64,000 nt of DNA from Chelatococcus sp. HY11 (GCF_018398335.1 NZ_JAHBRX010000001.1:2534001-2598000); one strand, 5' to 3'; positions 1 to 9,210 are shown, numbered from the stretch's first letter. Notes: generated by a model not told the origin, from the sequence alone. A program made the numbers and translations.

Positions 1-169
1 CCTCGTGGACACAGTAGATCTTGTCCCCCGCGACATAACTGGTGTGCCACTTGTATGGCACTCCCAGTCCCGCAACCACATCGCAGGACTTTGCCGCGAT
101 CCCCTTCAACTCATCGGCTGTCAGTCGATTCGCCCCGGGAATGTCGCGTTCGATCACGAACATCTTCAT
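1..169 (-). CDS. DUF4242 (SCO4226-type) small protein, 3' end outside window
   Basis: Only the first 56 codons are present; the gene runs off the left edge. The N-terminus MKMFVIERDIPGA, followed by a Leu-Thr-Ala-Asp-Glu-Leu stretch and Lys-Ser-Cys, then a Trp-His and DKIYCVHE segment, matches the DUF4242 family. These are about 90 residues, form a ferredoxin-like fold, and the Streptomyces relative binds nickel. The ATG at 169 has an AGGAG upstream. It is divergent from the BTAD regulator that starts at 353, with about 180 bases between them, so the two may be co-regulated. Function in this organism is unknown. Confidence 0.72.
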   Translation of the reverse strand, partial: MKMFVIERDIPGANRLTADELKGIAAKSCDVVAGLGVPYKWHTSYVAGDKIYCVHE

Positions 170-352
170 CTCATGCTCCTGTTGGTGTCGTGCTCACCCA
201 GGCTTTATGATGGCAAGCCGTTTGACAGCGCGCAGAACGCTGCCAAGAATTGTGAGAAACATATCCAACGCTTCGTCAAACGGCCCGACGCGACATTGAT
301 CGTCCGCTCGGGGGCGTGCCGGAAACGGGACTCATGGCTGGAGTTTCAATCG

Positions 353-2068
353 GTGGCACGGCGGATAAAACTTCTGGGCAAGCCGGCAATCCTCGACGAG
401 GAAGGCCGTAGTCAGGTCGTGCGCGGCCATCAGGCGTGGGGGCTTCTCGCGCGCCTGGCCCTCTCGCAACGACCGCTCGACAGGCATACGCTTGCCGCCG
501 AGCTTTTTTCCGAAAGTGTTGATCCCCTCGGATCATTGCGGTGGTGCCTCGCCGCGCTGCGAAAGGCACTCAATGCTTCGGACTGCCTCGTCGGTGACCC
601 GATCGAGCTGCGATTGCCTCCCGGAACTGAGGTCGATCTCTGGCTGCTGGAGCGGGACGCGCTTTCGATCGAGGACATGGAGCCGCTACTCGGCGCGACC
701 GATCCACAATCCGGCCCCGAATTCTCGACGTGGTTGCTGGCGGAGCGTGCGCGCCTCGCCGCCATCATCGACCGCAGCATCAGGCGCGAGACGATGCGAG
801 CGCTCGCGATCCACGACCATGACCGGGCAATCCGGATCGCTGAAATCGCCGTCCGCCGCGACGCCTTTGACGAGAGCGCCAACATCTTCCTCGTCAAGGC
901 CCTCATCTTGGCAGGCCGGTCGGAAGCGGCACTGAAGCATGTCGAAGCGGCCGAGCACCTGTTCGCGGAGGAACTCGGGGTTGCTCCGTCGCCGGCCCTG
1001 CGCAGCGCGGCCCGGTTGTCGGTTGCCGCGCCTCCCGGCGGCATCTCGTCTGAGGCGCATGTAAGGTCCCTGATCCGCTCAGGGACGGCCGCCCTCGAGG
1101 CCGGGGCGCCGGACGCAGGCATCGAAACACTCCGCCAGGCCGCCGCCCTCGCCGAGAAGGTGACGGACCACCACTTGCGCGCCGAAGCCATGCTGGAGCT
1201 GGGAAGGGGCCTTGTCCATTCAGTCCGGGGCTTCGATGACGAAGGCGCCATCATGCTCCAGCAATGCACCGAAATCGCCAGCACGCGCGGCTACAACGGG
1301 ATCGCTTCGGCCGGGTTCATGGAACTCGGATATGTCGAAGCGCTGGCCGGCCGCCGTCCGGGCGCGGACGGGTATCTGCGAACGGCGATGGGCTTCGCCG
1401 AAAGCGCCCGCGATCTGATCGGCATCCATGCAGTCATCGCCTTCAACTTGGTCGATTGGGGGAAGGTCGAACGCGGACTGGAACACTATTCGATCTCGCT
1501 AGAGCACGCGCGCAGTGCCGCCAATCGCCGGGGCGAAATCTGGTCACTGGGGCTGGGCGCGTGGGGCCAGCTTGCCGCCGGACATCTGGATGACGCCGAA
1601 GCGTGGCTACGCGCGTGTCTCGACCTCGTTGATGACGTCCATTGGGTCGCGTTCCGTCCCTGGCCTATCGCGCTCCTGGGCGAGACGGGGCTTCGTCGAC
1701 AGCAGGCACCTGCCACCCTCCGTGGGCCTCTTGAAGAAGCCTATGCCCTCAGTTGCCACCTCAGGGACCCCTGCTGGGAAGCCGCCGCGGCACGTTCACT
1801 TGCCTTGACCTATGCCGCCGAAGGCGAACTGGTGGCGGCGGCGCGGTGGCTGGATGAAGCCTATGCGCGCTGCATCCGCGAGACCGACGCCTATGTGGGA
1901 CTTCAAGTCGAAATTCTCGCCAACAGGGTGGAGACGAACGAGAAGCTTGGCCGCAACGACGTGGCAACTGCGCTGTCCCGCGAATGGGTCAGTCTCGCCG
2001 CCCGCGCGCATATGGACGCTCACGTGGGCAGAGCCGCGGCGTTTCTTTCTGGACGGTATTCCGACTAG
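353..2068 (+). CDS. BTAD-domain (SARP/AfsR-like) transcriptional regulator with TPR-like C-terminus
   Basis: The N-terminal ~90 residues read as an OmpR-type winged helix (IKLLGKPAIL, then the RGHQAWGLLARLAL core helix). A bacterial transcriptional activation domain follows at about 95-235, ending near AEHLFAEELGVAPSPALR. The remaining ~330 residues are alanine-rich helical repeats resembling TPRs. I chose the GTG at 353 because it follows GGAG by nine bases and begins right at the DNA-binding domain. The open frame extends to position 5, but that part overlaps the divergent DUF4242 gene. Such proteins usually activate nearby genes. The target is not visible; the DUF4242 gene is the natural candidate. 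Confidence 0.82.
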   Translation: MARRIKLLGKPAILDEEGRSQVVRGHQAWGLLARLALSQRPLDRHTLAAELFSESVDPLGSLRWCLAALRKALNASDCLVGDPIELRLPPGTEVDLWLLERDALSIEDMEPLLGATDPQSGPEFSTWLLAERARLAAIIDRSIRRETMRALAIHDHDRAIRIAEIAVRRDAFDESANIFLVKALILAGRSEAALKHVEAAEHLFAEELGVAPSPALRSAARLSVAAPPGGISSEAHVRSLIRSGTAALEAGAPDAGIETLRQAAALAEKVTDHHLRAEAMLELGRGLVHSVRGFDDEGAIMLQQCTEIASTRGYNGIASAGFMELGYVEALAGRRPGADGYLRTAMGFAESARDLIGIHAVIAFNLVDWGKVERGLEHYSISLEHARSAANRRGEIWSLGLGAWGQLAAGHLDDAEAWLRACLDLVDDVHWVAFRPWPIALLGETGLRRQQAPATLRGPLEEAYALSCHLRDPCWEAAAARSLALTYAAEGELVAAARWLDEAYARCIRETDAYVGLQVEILANRVETNEKLGRNDVATALSREWVSLAARAHMDAHVGRAAAFLSGRYSD

Positions 2069-2175
2069 GCAGCGACACAGAAGCGGATGTCGACGGCAAT
2101 TGTCCCTCGTCTTGGCGTGTTTGGAGCAGGCAGAGCGTCCGAGAAGCTTCGCGTCGAGCCTCAGGACAGACGGTG

Positions 2176-2472
2176 TCAGGCAACGCGCTTCAGCATGTGC
2201 GCGAATTCTGTCTTCTCGACGTTGTTCACGCCGTTGGCGTGAAAATGCGCGATGTGCGAGCCGTGCTCGTGATGCTTCGCCCGTGCCTCGACAGAGGCCC
2301 ACTCCTCCACGAACACGAAGCGTCCAGGCTCGTCCTGATCCTCAAAAAGGTCATAGCGGATGTTGCCGTCCTCGTTGCGGGACGGCTCGACAACCGCCGA
2401 AAGGTCGCGGCGCAGTTCATTCTCTTTGCCTGCCTTAGCCTTGAGCCCGACGACGATAAATAGCTCGCTCAT
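2176..2472 (-). CDS. putative quinol monooxygenase (ABM domain)
   Basis: The 98-residue protein has the antibiotic biosynthesis monooxygenase pattern: FIVVGLKAKAGKE, then NIRYDLFEDQDEPGRFVFVEEWAS and a HxxxxHIAHF stretch. Proteins of this fold (YgiN-like) are small dimers that oxidise quinols or related aromatics without cofactor, or serve as stress proteins. The ATG at 2472 has AAGGAG upstream. It lies 66 bases downstream of the cysteine hydrolase at 2539-3195 on the same strand and probably shares its transcript. Substrate unknown. Confidence 0.8.
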   Translation of the reverse strand: MSELFIVVGLKAKAGKENELRRDLSAVVEPSRNEDGNIRYDLFEDQDEPGRFVFVEEWASVEARAKHHEHGSHIAHFHANGVNNVEKTEFAHMLKRVA

Positions 2473-2538
2473 TTTTCATGCTCCTTGCTGGGATGAAGGC
2501 GGCGGCCGCGAACGCGAACGCCACCTTCGTCACATGTA

Positions 2539-3195
2539 TCAGTTGTTCGCGCGCCCCTTGGCCGCCTCCTCAGCGGCTTTCTCGGGATTGAAGCCGTCGA
2601 AACTGTTGAAGACATCCATGAAGCCGGGGATGGTCGCCTCGCGCGCCCAGTCGCGCTGGAGCTCGCAATACATCTGCACGCGGCTGATGAGCTTGGCACC
2701 GGCCTGCTCGATGCGGCGCAGGGCCGCCTCGTGCGCGCCGAGCGAGGTTCCGCCGACCGCATCGACCGGCACATAGACCTCGTAGCCTTCCTGGATCGCA
2801 TCGAGCGCGGGGAATGTCAGGCACGCTTCGGTCCAGAGAGCGGTCATGATGAGCTTCCGGCGGCCAATCGCCTTGACTGCCTGCTTGAATTCGGTGTCCT
2901 CCCAGCTGTTGATCGAAGTGCGGTCGTAGGTCGGCAGGTGGCCGAGCACGTCCCGCAGTTCCTGAATCGGCGGCTTGTTGCGGCCGGTCGCAACATTGAC
3001 CGTCGAGTGGATGATCGGAAGGTTGTAGTTCACGGCTGCCTTGGCCGTGCTCACGATGTTGAAGACCAGCTCGTCCCGGGGCATCGAGCGGATCGACGAT
3101 ACCTGGATGGGCTGATAGTCGATGATGATGAAGGCCGAATTCTCGGGCGTGAGCAGTTGATCGGTTTTGGCGTTGCGGATGTCTTCGCTGGCCAT
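2539..3195 (-). CDS. isochorismatase-family (YcaC-like) cysteine hydrolase
   Basis: About 218 residues. The N-terminal SAFIIIDYQ carries the catalytic Asp, and LIMTALWTEACLTFPAL carries the nucleophilic Cys after the usual cis-peptide region. The C-terminal ELQRDWAREATIPGF segment is typical of the YcaC branch. These enzymes hydrolyse amides or related bonds, and substrates are rarely known. The ATG at 3195 has AAAGGAG upstream; the open frame continues to 3303 but has no ribosome site there. A truncated pirin lies just upstream and an ABM protein just downstream. The divergent LysR gene at 3545 is the likely regulator. A second paralogue is at 7281-7934. Confidence 0.85.
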   Translation of the reverse strand: MASEDIRNAKTDQLLTPENSAFIIIDYQPIQVSSIRSMPRDELVFNIVSTAKAAVNYNLPIIHSTVNVATGRNKPPIQELRDVLGHLPTYDRTSINSWEDTEFKQAVKAIGRRKLIMTALWTEACLTFPALDAIQEGYEVYVPVDAVGGTSLGAHEAALRRIEQAGAKLISRVQMYCELQRDWAREATIPGFMDVFNSFDGFNPEKAAEEAAKGRANN

Positions 3196-3253
3196 TGGCA
3201 AGTCTCCTTTCCTCGATCGTGTATTGGCGCTGGAGGTGGGCCGAAGCCCTCGA

Positions 3254-3427
3254 TCAGGTGCCGCGTCGCTGCTTGATCGGCTCGAAATTGGTAGGTTCCG
3301 CATAGTCGAGCAGCAGGAATGGGCTGATATGCGCGCCCGGCGTGTGGTCCAACGAGCGAACCGGAAAGCCGCCGCCTACCCAACGCTGCCGGTCGTTGCC
3401 GTATTGGCCCAGAGCCCTTTTGGCCAT
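3254..3427 (-). pseudogene. truncated pirin N-terminus
   Basis: The 57 codons from the ATG at 3427 read MAKRALGQYGNDRQRWVGGG, then FPVRSL, HISPFLLLDYAEP and a stop at QRRGT. This is the beginning of a pirin-type cupin. Intact pirins continue with the metal-binding HPHRGFE motif and total about 230-300 residues, so both cupin barrels are missing. An AGAGG precedes the ATG, so it may still be translated and keep transcription going into the hydrolase gene 58 bases downstream. An intact pirin from a different subfamily is present at 9714-10649. Confidence 0.6.
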
Positions 3428-3544
3428 GTTCGACCTCTGATCCCTATGCATCGCGTGGCGGGTTGCCTGATGAAAAATGAGTATCAGCGCAACGATAAGG
3501 CAAAAAGATTGCTATTGACGACGCAGCGTCCTATTGAGGGGACG

Positions 3545-4486
3545 ATGCGGGATCTCAACGATCTTTATTATTTCGCGGCCGTCGTCGATCACGGCGGCTT
3601 CTCACAGGCGGGGCGAGCGCTCGGCATTCAGAAATCAAGGCTGAGCCGCCGCGTGCTTCTCCTCGAGGAGCGTTTGGGCGTGCGCCTCCTCAACCGTTCC
3701 TCGCGGCGCTTCTCGGTGACCGAGATTGGCCGTGAGTTCCACGAACGCTGCATCGCGATGCTCGTCGAGGCGGAAGCGGCCGAACAGATCGCCGCCGAGG
3801 TACAGGCGGAGCCACGGGGCATAGTGCGGATGAGCTGCCCCACCGCGCTTCTCTCCTTCCAGTTCGGCGAGCTAGTTGCTCGCTTCATGATGCGGAATCC
3901 CGGCATCCAAGTGCACCTGGAGAGCACCAATCGCCGCGTCGACGTGATCGCTGAAGGATTCGATCTGGCGATCCGCGTGCGATTTCCGCCGCTGGAGCCG
4001 ACCGATCTTGTGATGAGGAGGCTCGACGAAAGCACCCAGTGCCTTGTTGCAGCCCCTGCGCTGATCATTGGCGCACCGCAATCGCCCGGCGATCTGCACA
4101 ACCTGCCCAGCCTTGATCTGGGGCCGCCGCATCGGGATCACGCCTGGCAACTGCACCACGCCGATGGCCAGGTGGCAACCGTTCCGCATTCGCCTCGCCT
4201 GGTCACGGATGACATGTCGGTCCTTCGCGATGCGGCGATCGCGGGGGCGGGAGCCGTGCAATTGCCAACCATCTTCATCTGGGATGACATCAGGGCCGGA
4301 AGCCTCATACACGTCCTTCCCGATTGGCGGCCTAGGGCGGGTATCGTCCATGCCGTCTTCCCTTCGCGCCGTGGGCTCCTTCCTTCGGTTCGGGCACTTG
4401 TCGATTTCCTCGCCCGCGAGTGCGCTATCCAGCGAGCACAGGCCGACAAGATCGTGCCCCCAATCGATGATCCGAGGCCGGATTAG
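3545..4486 (+). CDS. LysR-family transcriptional regulator
   Basis: 313 residues, the standard LysR length. The N-terminal helix-turn-helix reads DLNDLYYFAAVVDHGGFSQA, GRALGIQKSRLSRRVLLLEE and then RLGVRLLNRSSRRFSVTE. A substrate-binding domain follows from about residue 90, with the VRMSCPTALL and DLAIRVRF landmarks of the CrgA/DsdC-like branch. I chose the ATG at 3545, after GAGGGGACG; the longer open frame from 3167 overlaps the divergent operon. It is transcribed away from the pirin remnant, hydrolase and ABM genes and probably controls them from the shared 3428-3544 region. Confidence 0.88.
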   Translation: MRDLNDLYYFAAVVDHGGFSQAGRALGIQKSRLSRRVLLLEERLGVRLLNRSSRRFSVTEIGREFHERCIAMLVEAEAAEQIAAEVQAEPRGIVRMSCPTALLSFQFGELVARFMMRNPGIQVHLESTNRRVDVIAEGFDLAIRVRFPPLEPTDLVMRRLDESTQCLVAAPALIIGAPQSPGDLHNLPSLDLGPPHRDHAWQLHHADGQVATVPHSPRLVTDDMSVLRDAAIAGAGAVQLPTIFIWDDIRAGSLIHVLPDWRPRAGIVHAVFPSRRGLLPSVRALVDFLARECAIQRAQADKIVPPIDDPRPD

Positions 4487-4619
4487 CTCGCCCGCCAGCG
4501 CCACATTCGCCGTGAACCCTGTCAATGCGGAGCCGCCGGAACAGCGGCACGGCAACGACGACCGCTCCCATCAGGACATTCGCAAGAGCGATGGTGTGCG
4601 CCAGGCTGACTCCGGCCAT
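4425..4619 (-). pseudogene. possible transporter remnant with one membrane segment
   Basis: Its ATG overlaps the stop of the flavin oxidoreductase gene (TGATG), which suggests a former translationally coupled cistron. The first ~30 codons read SLAHTIALANVLMGAVVVAV followed by PLFRRLR, a clear transmembrane helix with a basic cytoplasmic end like the last helix of an MFS transporter. After that the frame loses protein character and runs into the 3' end of the convergent LysR gene. I interpret it as a scrap of a deleted transporter; it could also be a small membrane protein. Confidence 0.3.
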
Positions 4620-5671
4620 CAGGTCGCCTTTCTCGTGGCGTGGGTGGCCGCCCGGACGCTCGGGGCAACATCGGTGCCCAGAAGCTCGATCGAGCGCTTC
4701 ATCGCCGCCGTATCGAGCGAGGCGGTACTCATCTGGAAGGTGATGCGCGAGACACCGCCGAGCGCCTCGCTGGCATGGAGCATCTTGGCCGCGACAGTCG
4801 CCGGATCGCCGATCAGGAACGCGCCTTCCGGGCTCGCCATGGCGTCGAACTGTTCCCGCGACGGTGGCGGCCAGCCGCGTTCGCGGCCGATCCTGCCGGT
4901 CAGGTGCGCCCAGCCGGGGAAGAACGCCTCTCTGGCGGCTGCGTCGGTTTCGCCGACGAAGCCCATCGCATGGACACCCACCTTGAGCTTGTCGGGGCTA
5001 TGCCCGGCGCTCTTGCCAGCCTCGCGATAGAGATCGACGAGCGGGCGGAAGCGCTCGAAGGTCCCCCCGATGATCGCCACCATCAGCGGCAGCCCGAGCG
5101 TGCCGGCACGGGCAAAGGATTGCGGCGTGCCGCCGACGCCGATCCAGAGCGGCAGCCGTGGCTGATGGGGACGCGGATAGACGCCCTGCCCCTCCAGCGC
5201 CGCACGGAAGCGACCCTTCCAGATCGGGTAGGTCGTCTCGTTGAGCTTCAGGAGCAGAGCGAGCTTCTCGGCGAAGAGTTCGTCATAGTCGCGCGGGTCC
5301 GCGCCGAACAACGGATAGGCCTCACCGAACGAGCCGCGGCCGACGACGATCTCGGCCCGGCCCCCGGCGATCAGGTCCAGCGTCGCGAACTCCTGGAAGA
5401 TCCGGACCGGGTCGGCGGCGCTCAGCACCGTCACAGCGCTCGTCAGTCGGATCTGGCTGGTGCGGGCCGCGGCGGCGGCGAGGATGATCGCTGGCGCGGA
5501 ATCGAGAAACTCGGCGCGATGGTGCTCGCCAATGCCGAAGACATCAAGCCCGGCCCGGTCGGCGACCTCGACCTCCTCGAGGAGATCGGCCATGCGATCG
5601 GTCGGCGAGGGAGGTCTGCCCGTCGCCGGATCGGGCAGGATTGCTGCAAAACTGTCGATACCGATTTCCAT
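4619..5671 (-). CDS. LLM-class flavin-dependent oxidoreductase
   Basis: 350 residues forming a luciferase-like TIM barrel: MEIGIDSFAA at the start, the AGLDVFGIGEHHRAEF motif near residue 60, TSAVTVLSAADPVRIFQEFA, and the VGRGSFGEAYPLFG loop that shapes the flavin site. C-terminal landmarks include FLIGDPATVAAKML. Members use reduced FMN or F420 for monooxygenation or hydride transfer; the physiological substrate cannot be read from sequence. The ATG at 5671 follows AAGGATCACC. Its downstream neighbour is a transporter scrap and upstream is a porin on the same strand, so the three may be one transcript. Confidence 0.85.
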   Translation of the reverse strand: MEIGIDSFAAILPDPATGRPPSPTDRMADLLEEVEVADRAGLDVFGIGEHHRAEFLDSAPAIILAAAAARTSQIRLTSAVTVLSAADPVRIFQEFATLDLIAGGRAEIVVGRGSFGEAYPLFGADPRDYDELFAEKLALLLKLNETTYPIWKGRFRAALEGQGVYPRPHQPRLPLWIGVGGTPQSFARAGTLGLPLMVAIIGGTFERFRPLVDLYREAGKSAGHSPDKLKVGVHAMGFVGETDAAAREAFFPGWAHLTGRIGRERGWPPPSREQFDAMASPEGAFLIGDPATVAAKMLHASEALGGVSRITFQMSTASLDTAAMKRSIELLGTDVAPSVRAATHATRKAT

Positions 5672-5728
5672 AGGTGATCCTTATGCTCATTCAGCGGCGC
5701 GGGGATATGGGTTCGAGAGCACCGCATG

Positions 5729-7270
5729 TCAGAACCGATAGTTTGCCATGACGCCGATTAGCTTGATGACCTGAGCCGGGCCGGTCTCCCTAATGAACGT
5801 TCCCGGATCGAAGACGCCGACCGAGGCCGCCAGGTTGAGCTCCGGCGTGGCCTGCCAGGCCACGGCGATTTCGGCCTGTGTACCGATGAAGCGCGCGTCG
5901 CTATTCCTGCCGCTGCGCACGAGGGCGCCCGAGATCGCGTAGATCCCGTCGTCGGTGCTCTGCCGCCAATAGGCCGAACCCGACAGCGACAGCTCAACAT
6001 CCCTGCGCGGATGGATCGTGATGGAAGGCCGAAGCTGGATCAGGTTGCGCGGCCCGATCGGCGACTGGGACACAAAGTACTTGCCCCTTGGAAAGAGGGG
6101 ATTGAGCGTTCCCAGTTCGGGATCGTCCGGATCGTCGTCGCCCGAAATCACATCCGTGGCGAGCTTGAGGTCGGGCTGCAGCGGAGCCTGGGCAAAACGA
6201 TAGCCGATCTCCCCACCGATTCCCCATGCCACCTTCCGGTGGCCTGCGAACCTGCCACGCTGAATGGCACCCTCGAGGTTCCAGTATGCGCTGCCGGTAT
6301 CGCCGAATATGCGGGTTCCGATGGTATGGACCAGTTCCTTGCCGACGCCCTGATCGTAGACCGCATTCCGGTCGCGCAGCCCCAAATAATAGATGTCGAA
6401 GCCGTTCGCTCTACCATCTCCCAGCCATTGCGTCGCATAGACGCCCCAGAGAGATTTCTGGGTCGACGTCCGATCGTCGAAATTGTCCAGCCGGTTGTCG
6501 ACCGGACGAAAGGCAAGAGCCGTGACCTGCCGGGTGCTGTCCGTCAGAACCATGTCCAAGCCGTCGAAGGCCTGAGGGATATTAGGACCGTAGCGCGTGT
6601 CGACGAAGCGTCCCGCGCCCAGCGCGATCAGCTTGCGGCCTGCAGACATCCGCAGCGAAGTCGCCTCCGTGACCTGCGTCTCCACCTCGATGAAGGCCTG
6701 CAGAATATCCGCGCCGGTCGTATCGACGGGCCGCTTGGCGCGGCGGACGCCCGATATTCCGGAGATGATGGGCTGAGCGAACAGGCGCAGCTTTCCGACA
6801 TGGAAATCGGCATAGGGCATGAAGCGATGCCAGACATAGCCGTCGTGTGGCGCTTCACCCCAACGGACATTGGCATAGTCTTCGTAGCGCGATCGGAATT
6901 CGAGGCCTGTCGTGAGATAGATCGATCCATCCGTGCTCAAAGGGATGTATTTGAGCGGCTCCGTCCACCGCCCTGTCCGCCGGGCGGGGTCTGCCAGATA
7001 AGACCAGCTTTCGGGGTAACGCTCGATCGTCAAGGTCGGCGCGCGGCCGATATCGGTCCCGACCTGTGCCTGTGCGTCAGCTTGTGCAGCACCAACGATA
7101 ATAGCGACGACGAAGCCCCGGATCGACGTCGCCGGCGGTCGCCAGCCGCTCCCGCCTGAGCGACGCGATTGATGCCGGGCGTGGCCGCTTCCGGCCGAGC
7201 CTTGAGATGGGATGACGGATCCCGACAAGCATTCAGTCCGGCGGAATGCATCGCGCAGGATTCTCGTCAT
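5729..7270 (-). CDS. alginate-export-family outer membrane porin
   Basis: The mature part matches the Alginate_exp beta-barrel family: GLEFRSRYEDYANVRWG near residue 125, alternating aromatic strands such as LRLFAQPIISGISG, and the C-terminal strand ending in ANYRF as expected for BAM-dependent barrel insertion. A signal peptide (GFVVAIIVGAAQADAQA) starts only near residue 51, so the true start may lie downstream of the ATG at 7270, although that ATG sits eleven bases from the stop of the upstream hydrolase gene, suggesting coupling. In many proteobacterial catabolic clusters such porins import small organic substrates rather than alginate. Confidence 0.78.
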   Translation of the reverse strand: MTRILRDAFRRTECLSGSVIPSQGSAGSGHARHQSRRSGGSGWRPPATSIRGFVVAIIVGAAQADAQAQVGTDIGRAPTLTIERYPESWSYLADPARRTGRWTEPLKYIPLSTDGSIYLTTGLEFRSRYEDYANVRWGEAPHDGYVWHRFMPYADFHVGKLRLFAQPIISGISGVRRAKRPVDTTGADILQAFIEVETQVTEATSLRMSAGRKLIALGAGRFVDTRYGPNIPQAFDGLDMVLTDSTRQVTALAFRPVDNRLDNFDDRTSTQKSLWGVYATQWLGDGRANGFDIYYLGLRDRNAVYDQGVGKELVHTIGTRIFGDTGSAYWNLEGAIQRGRFAGHRKVAWGIGGEIGYRFAQAPLQPDLKLATDVISGDDDPDDPELGTLNPLFPRGKYFVSQSPIGPRNLIQLRPSITIHPRRDVELSLSGSAYWRQSTDDGIYAISGALVRSGRNSDARFIGTQAEIAVAWQATPELNLAASVGVFDPGTFIRETGPAQVIKLIGVMANYRF

Positions 7271-7280
7271 CCCGCTTCGA

Positions 7281-7934
7281 TCAGCCGGCCGCTTTGGGCA
7301 CCGGCGTGTTGAGCAGCTGCTGCTCCCAAAGATAGGCGATGCCGCTGCCGCTGAAGTGCTGGATGAGAATCTCGGTCAGCTCCTCGGCATGCTCGGTGCG
7401 CGCCCAATCGCGTTGCCATTCGCCAGCGAGCGCCATCACGGTCATCACATTCGCGCCAGCCGCGATCATTCGCTGGATGGCAACTTCGTGAGATTCCTTC
7501 GAGATGCCGCCCGACGCGTCAGTGATCACGGTCACGTCCCAGCCTTCGCCGGCGGCCTGGATGACAGGCATTGCGACGCAGACCTCGGTCCACAGGCCGG
7601 CGATGATCAGCTGCTTGCGGCCCGTCGCCTTCACGACGCTCACCACATTCTCGTCCTGCCAGGTGTTCACCCAGGTGCGATCGATGACGTCCTGGTCCGG
7701 AAATACGTCGGTGATCTGCTTAAAGAGAAGTCCACCGCGCGCCGCGATCACGCTGGTGAGAATGGTCGGAACATTGAAGGCTTTTGCTAGCTTTGCAAGA
7801 GCCGTTGTATTGTTGACGACTATTTGAGGGTCGTGGCTGTTTAGATTGGCAAGCTGATAGGGCTGATGGTCGATCAGAACGAGAACCGAATCCTCAGGAC
7901 GAAGGAGCGACTTAAGGCCATTGCGAAAGGTCAT
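7281..7934 (-). CDS. isochorismatase-family (YcaC-like) cysteine hydrolase, second copy
   Basis: 217 residues. It has SVLVLIDHQPYQLAN with the catalytic Asp, the NTWQDENVVSVVKATGRK segment, and LIIAGLWTEVCVAMPVI with the nucleophilic Cys. The C-terminus GEWQRDWARTEHAEEL is the YcaC signature. It is a clear paralogue of the protein at 2539-3195 but much diverged, especially after the Cys. The ATG at 7934 follows AGAGGA. It stands directly upstream of the porin on the same strand, which suggests uptake and hydrolysis of the same compound; that link is inference. Confidence 0.87.
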   Translation of the reverse strand: MTFRNGLKSLLRPEDSVLVLIDHQPYQLANLNSHDPQIVVNNTTALAKLAKAFNVPTILTSVIAARGGLLFKQITDVFPDQDVIDRTWVNTWQDENVVSVVKATGRKQLIIAGLWTEVCVAMPVIQAAGEGWDVTVITDASGGISKESHEVAIQRMIAAGANVMTVMALAGEWQRDWARTEHAEELTEILIQHFSGSGIAYLWEQQLLNTPVPKAAG

Positions 7935-8117
7935 GATTATCCTCTTCTCGCGTCAGTTTCAGGCGGGATAAACTGCTGAAACGATGCCTTTTATTGCCGC
8001 TTTTGCGAGAAATACGGTAGCTCCATGATCCGTAAAACTGTGTCGCAGAATGAGGAACGCTGCATAGGATATCGAAAATCTGAAGACGTGAACGTCGCGG
8101 ATGCCGGTGGGGGCGCG

Positions 8118-8951
8118 TCAGATCTTCAACGCACGGAGCAAGCTTTCCAGATTTCGCTCGCCATCCCTGGTCTGAGCTCCAGCCTTGAGCCCGCCACGGA
8201 TGAGCTTTTCGGCCGCGGGGCGCTGAAAGAGGCCCGCCCATGCGTCATGCTCGCGACGATACCCGTCTCGAAGCTCTGCGGGGGGCACGGCCTTCTTGGC
8301 TGCTGCAATAACGCCTTGGGGTAAGGCAGCAATGTTGCGCGCCAGCCTATCAACAAAGCCGTCGAGCTCCGCCGCCGGCAGAGCGCGATTGATCCAGCCA
8401 TACCGCTCCGCCGTCGTAGCGTCGATCAGCTCACCTCCAAGGATTACTTCAAGTGCGCGACCGCGTGTCATCCGACCGGACAGATATTGAGTGGCGCCTC
8501 CTCCGGGCGTGATGCCCATCAATGCCTCGCACTGAGCGAGGCCGGCGCGTCCTTCAGCGGCAAACGCCATATCGGCCGCCGCGACGAATTCCGCGCCGCC
8601 GCCGCGGGCGAGGCCTGCGAGCTTGACGATCGTCACTTGCGGCTGCTGGCGGAGAAGCTCCCCGAACGCTTGGAACGGATTGAGGCCTTCGGGCGCTTCG
8701 CGCGCGAGATCGTCGAAGGCGTGGGGCTGATCGATCAACGTCATGTCGACGTGGGCGATGAAGAACTCCGGATCCGCGCTCTGGAACACGATGACGCGGG
8801 CGCTCGGGTCGTCGCGCAGGGACAGGAGAATGCTGCGGATCTCGCTCATCAACGGAACGTCGAGGACATTGACCGGCGGATTGTCGATCGTGATCGTCGC
8901 AACCCCGTCGGCCCGAGAAATACCAAGCGTGCGGAAATCTGTGTCAGCCAT
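8118..8951 (-). CDS. enoyl-CoA hydratase/isomerase (crotonase) family protein
   Basis: 277 residues with the crotonase fold: GVATITIDNPPVNVLDV at the N-terminus, the oxyanion-hole loop KLAGLARGGGAEFVAAADMA near residues 105-125, and CEALMGITPGGGATQYL with an acidic residue at the usual catalytic position. A C-terminal helical region of about 80 residues is intact. Family reactions include hydration, isomerisation and C-C cleavage of acyl-CoA thioesters; the exact one is unclear. It is a separate transcription unit from the hydrolase at 7934, with about 180 bases between. Confidence 0.85.
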   Translation of the reverse strand: MADTDFRTLGISRADGVATITIDNPPVNVLDVPLMSEIRSILLSLRDDPSARVIVFQSADPEFFIAHVDMTLIDQPHAFDDLAREAPEGLNPFQAFGELLRQQPQVTIVKLAGLARGGGAEFVAAADMAFAAEGRAGLAQCEALMGITPGGGATQYLSGRMTRGRALEVILGGELIDATTAERYGWINRALPAAELDGFVDRLARNIAALPQGVIAAAKKAVPPAELRDGYRREHDAWAGLFQRPAAEKLIRGGLKAGAQTRDGERNLESLLRALKI

Positions 8952-9210
8952 GGCGGATCTCTCTATTTCTCAAGGATTCCAGATCCTGTGTTTGCACATT
9001 CAAGGGCGGCTGTGCTGCTGGAGGCGGTTCAGCCACGAGAACGGAATGGGGCTTCAGGACGAGCTCGATCGCTTTTGCGCCCGCCAACAAGGGGTCAGGG
9101 AAAGCCCGGCGCACAAGGCGTAAAGTCGCGCGAGCCCGCCGATCGAGGAGGCCAATGGCGCGTCATCCATGAAACGCGGGACGCCGAGCCCGCGCCGTCG
9201 CCTGGAGGAC

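Noticed and set aside
8952-9210. Minus-strand frame at 9054-9248
   Set aside because: Short, overlaps the cupin 3' end, no ribosome site; Arg/Ser-rich ends look like shadow.
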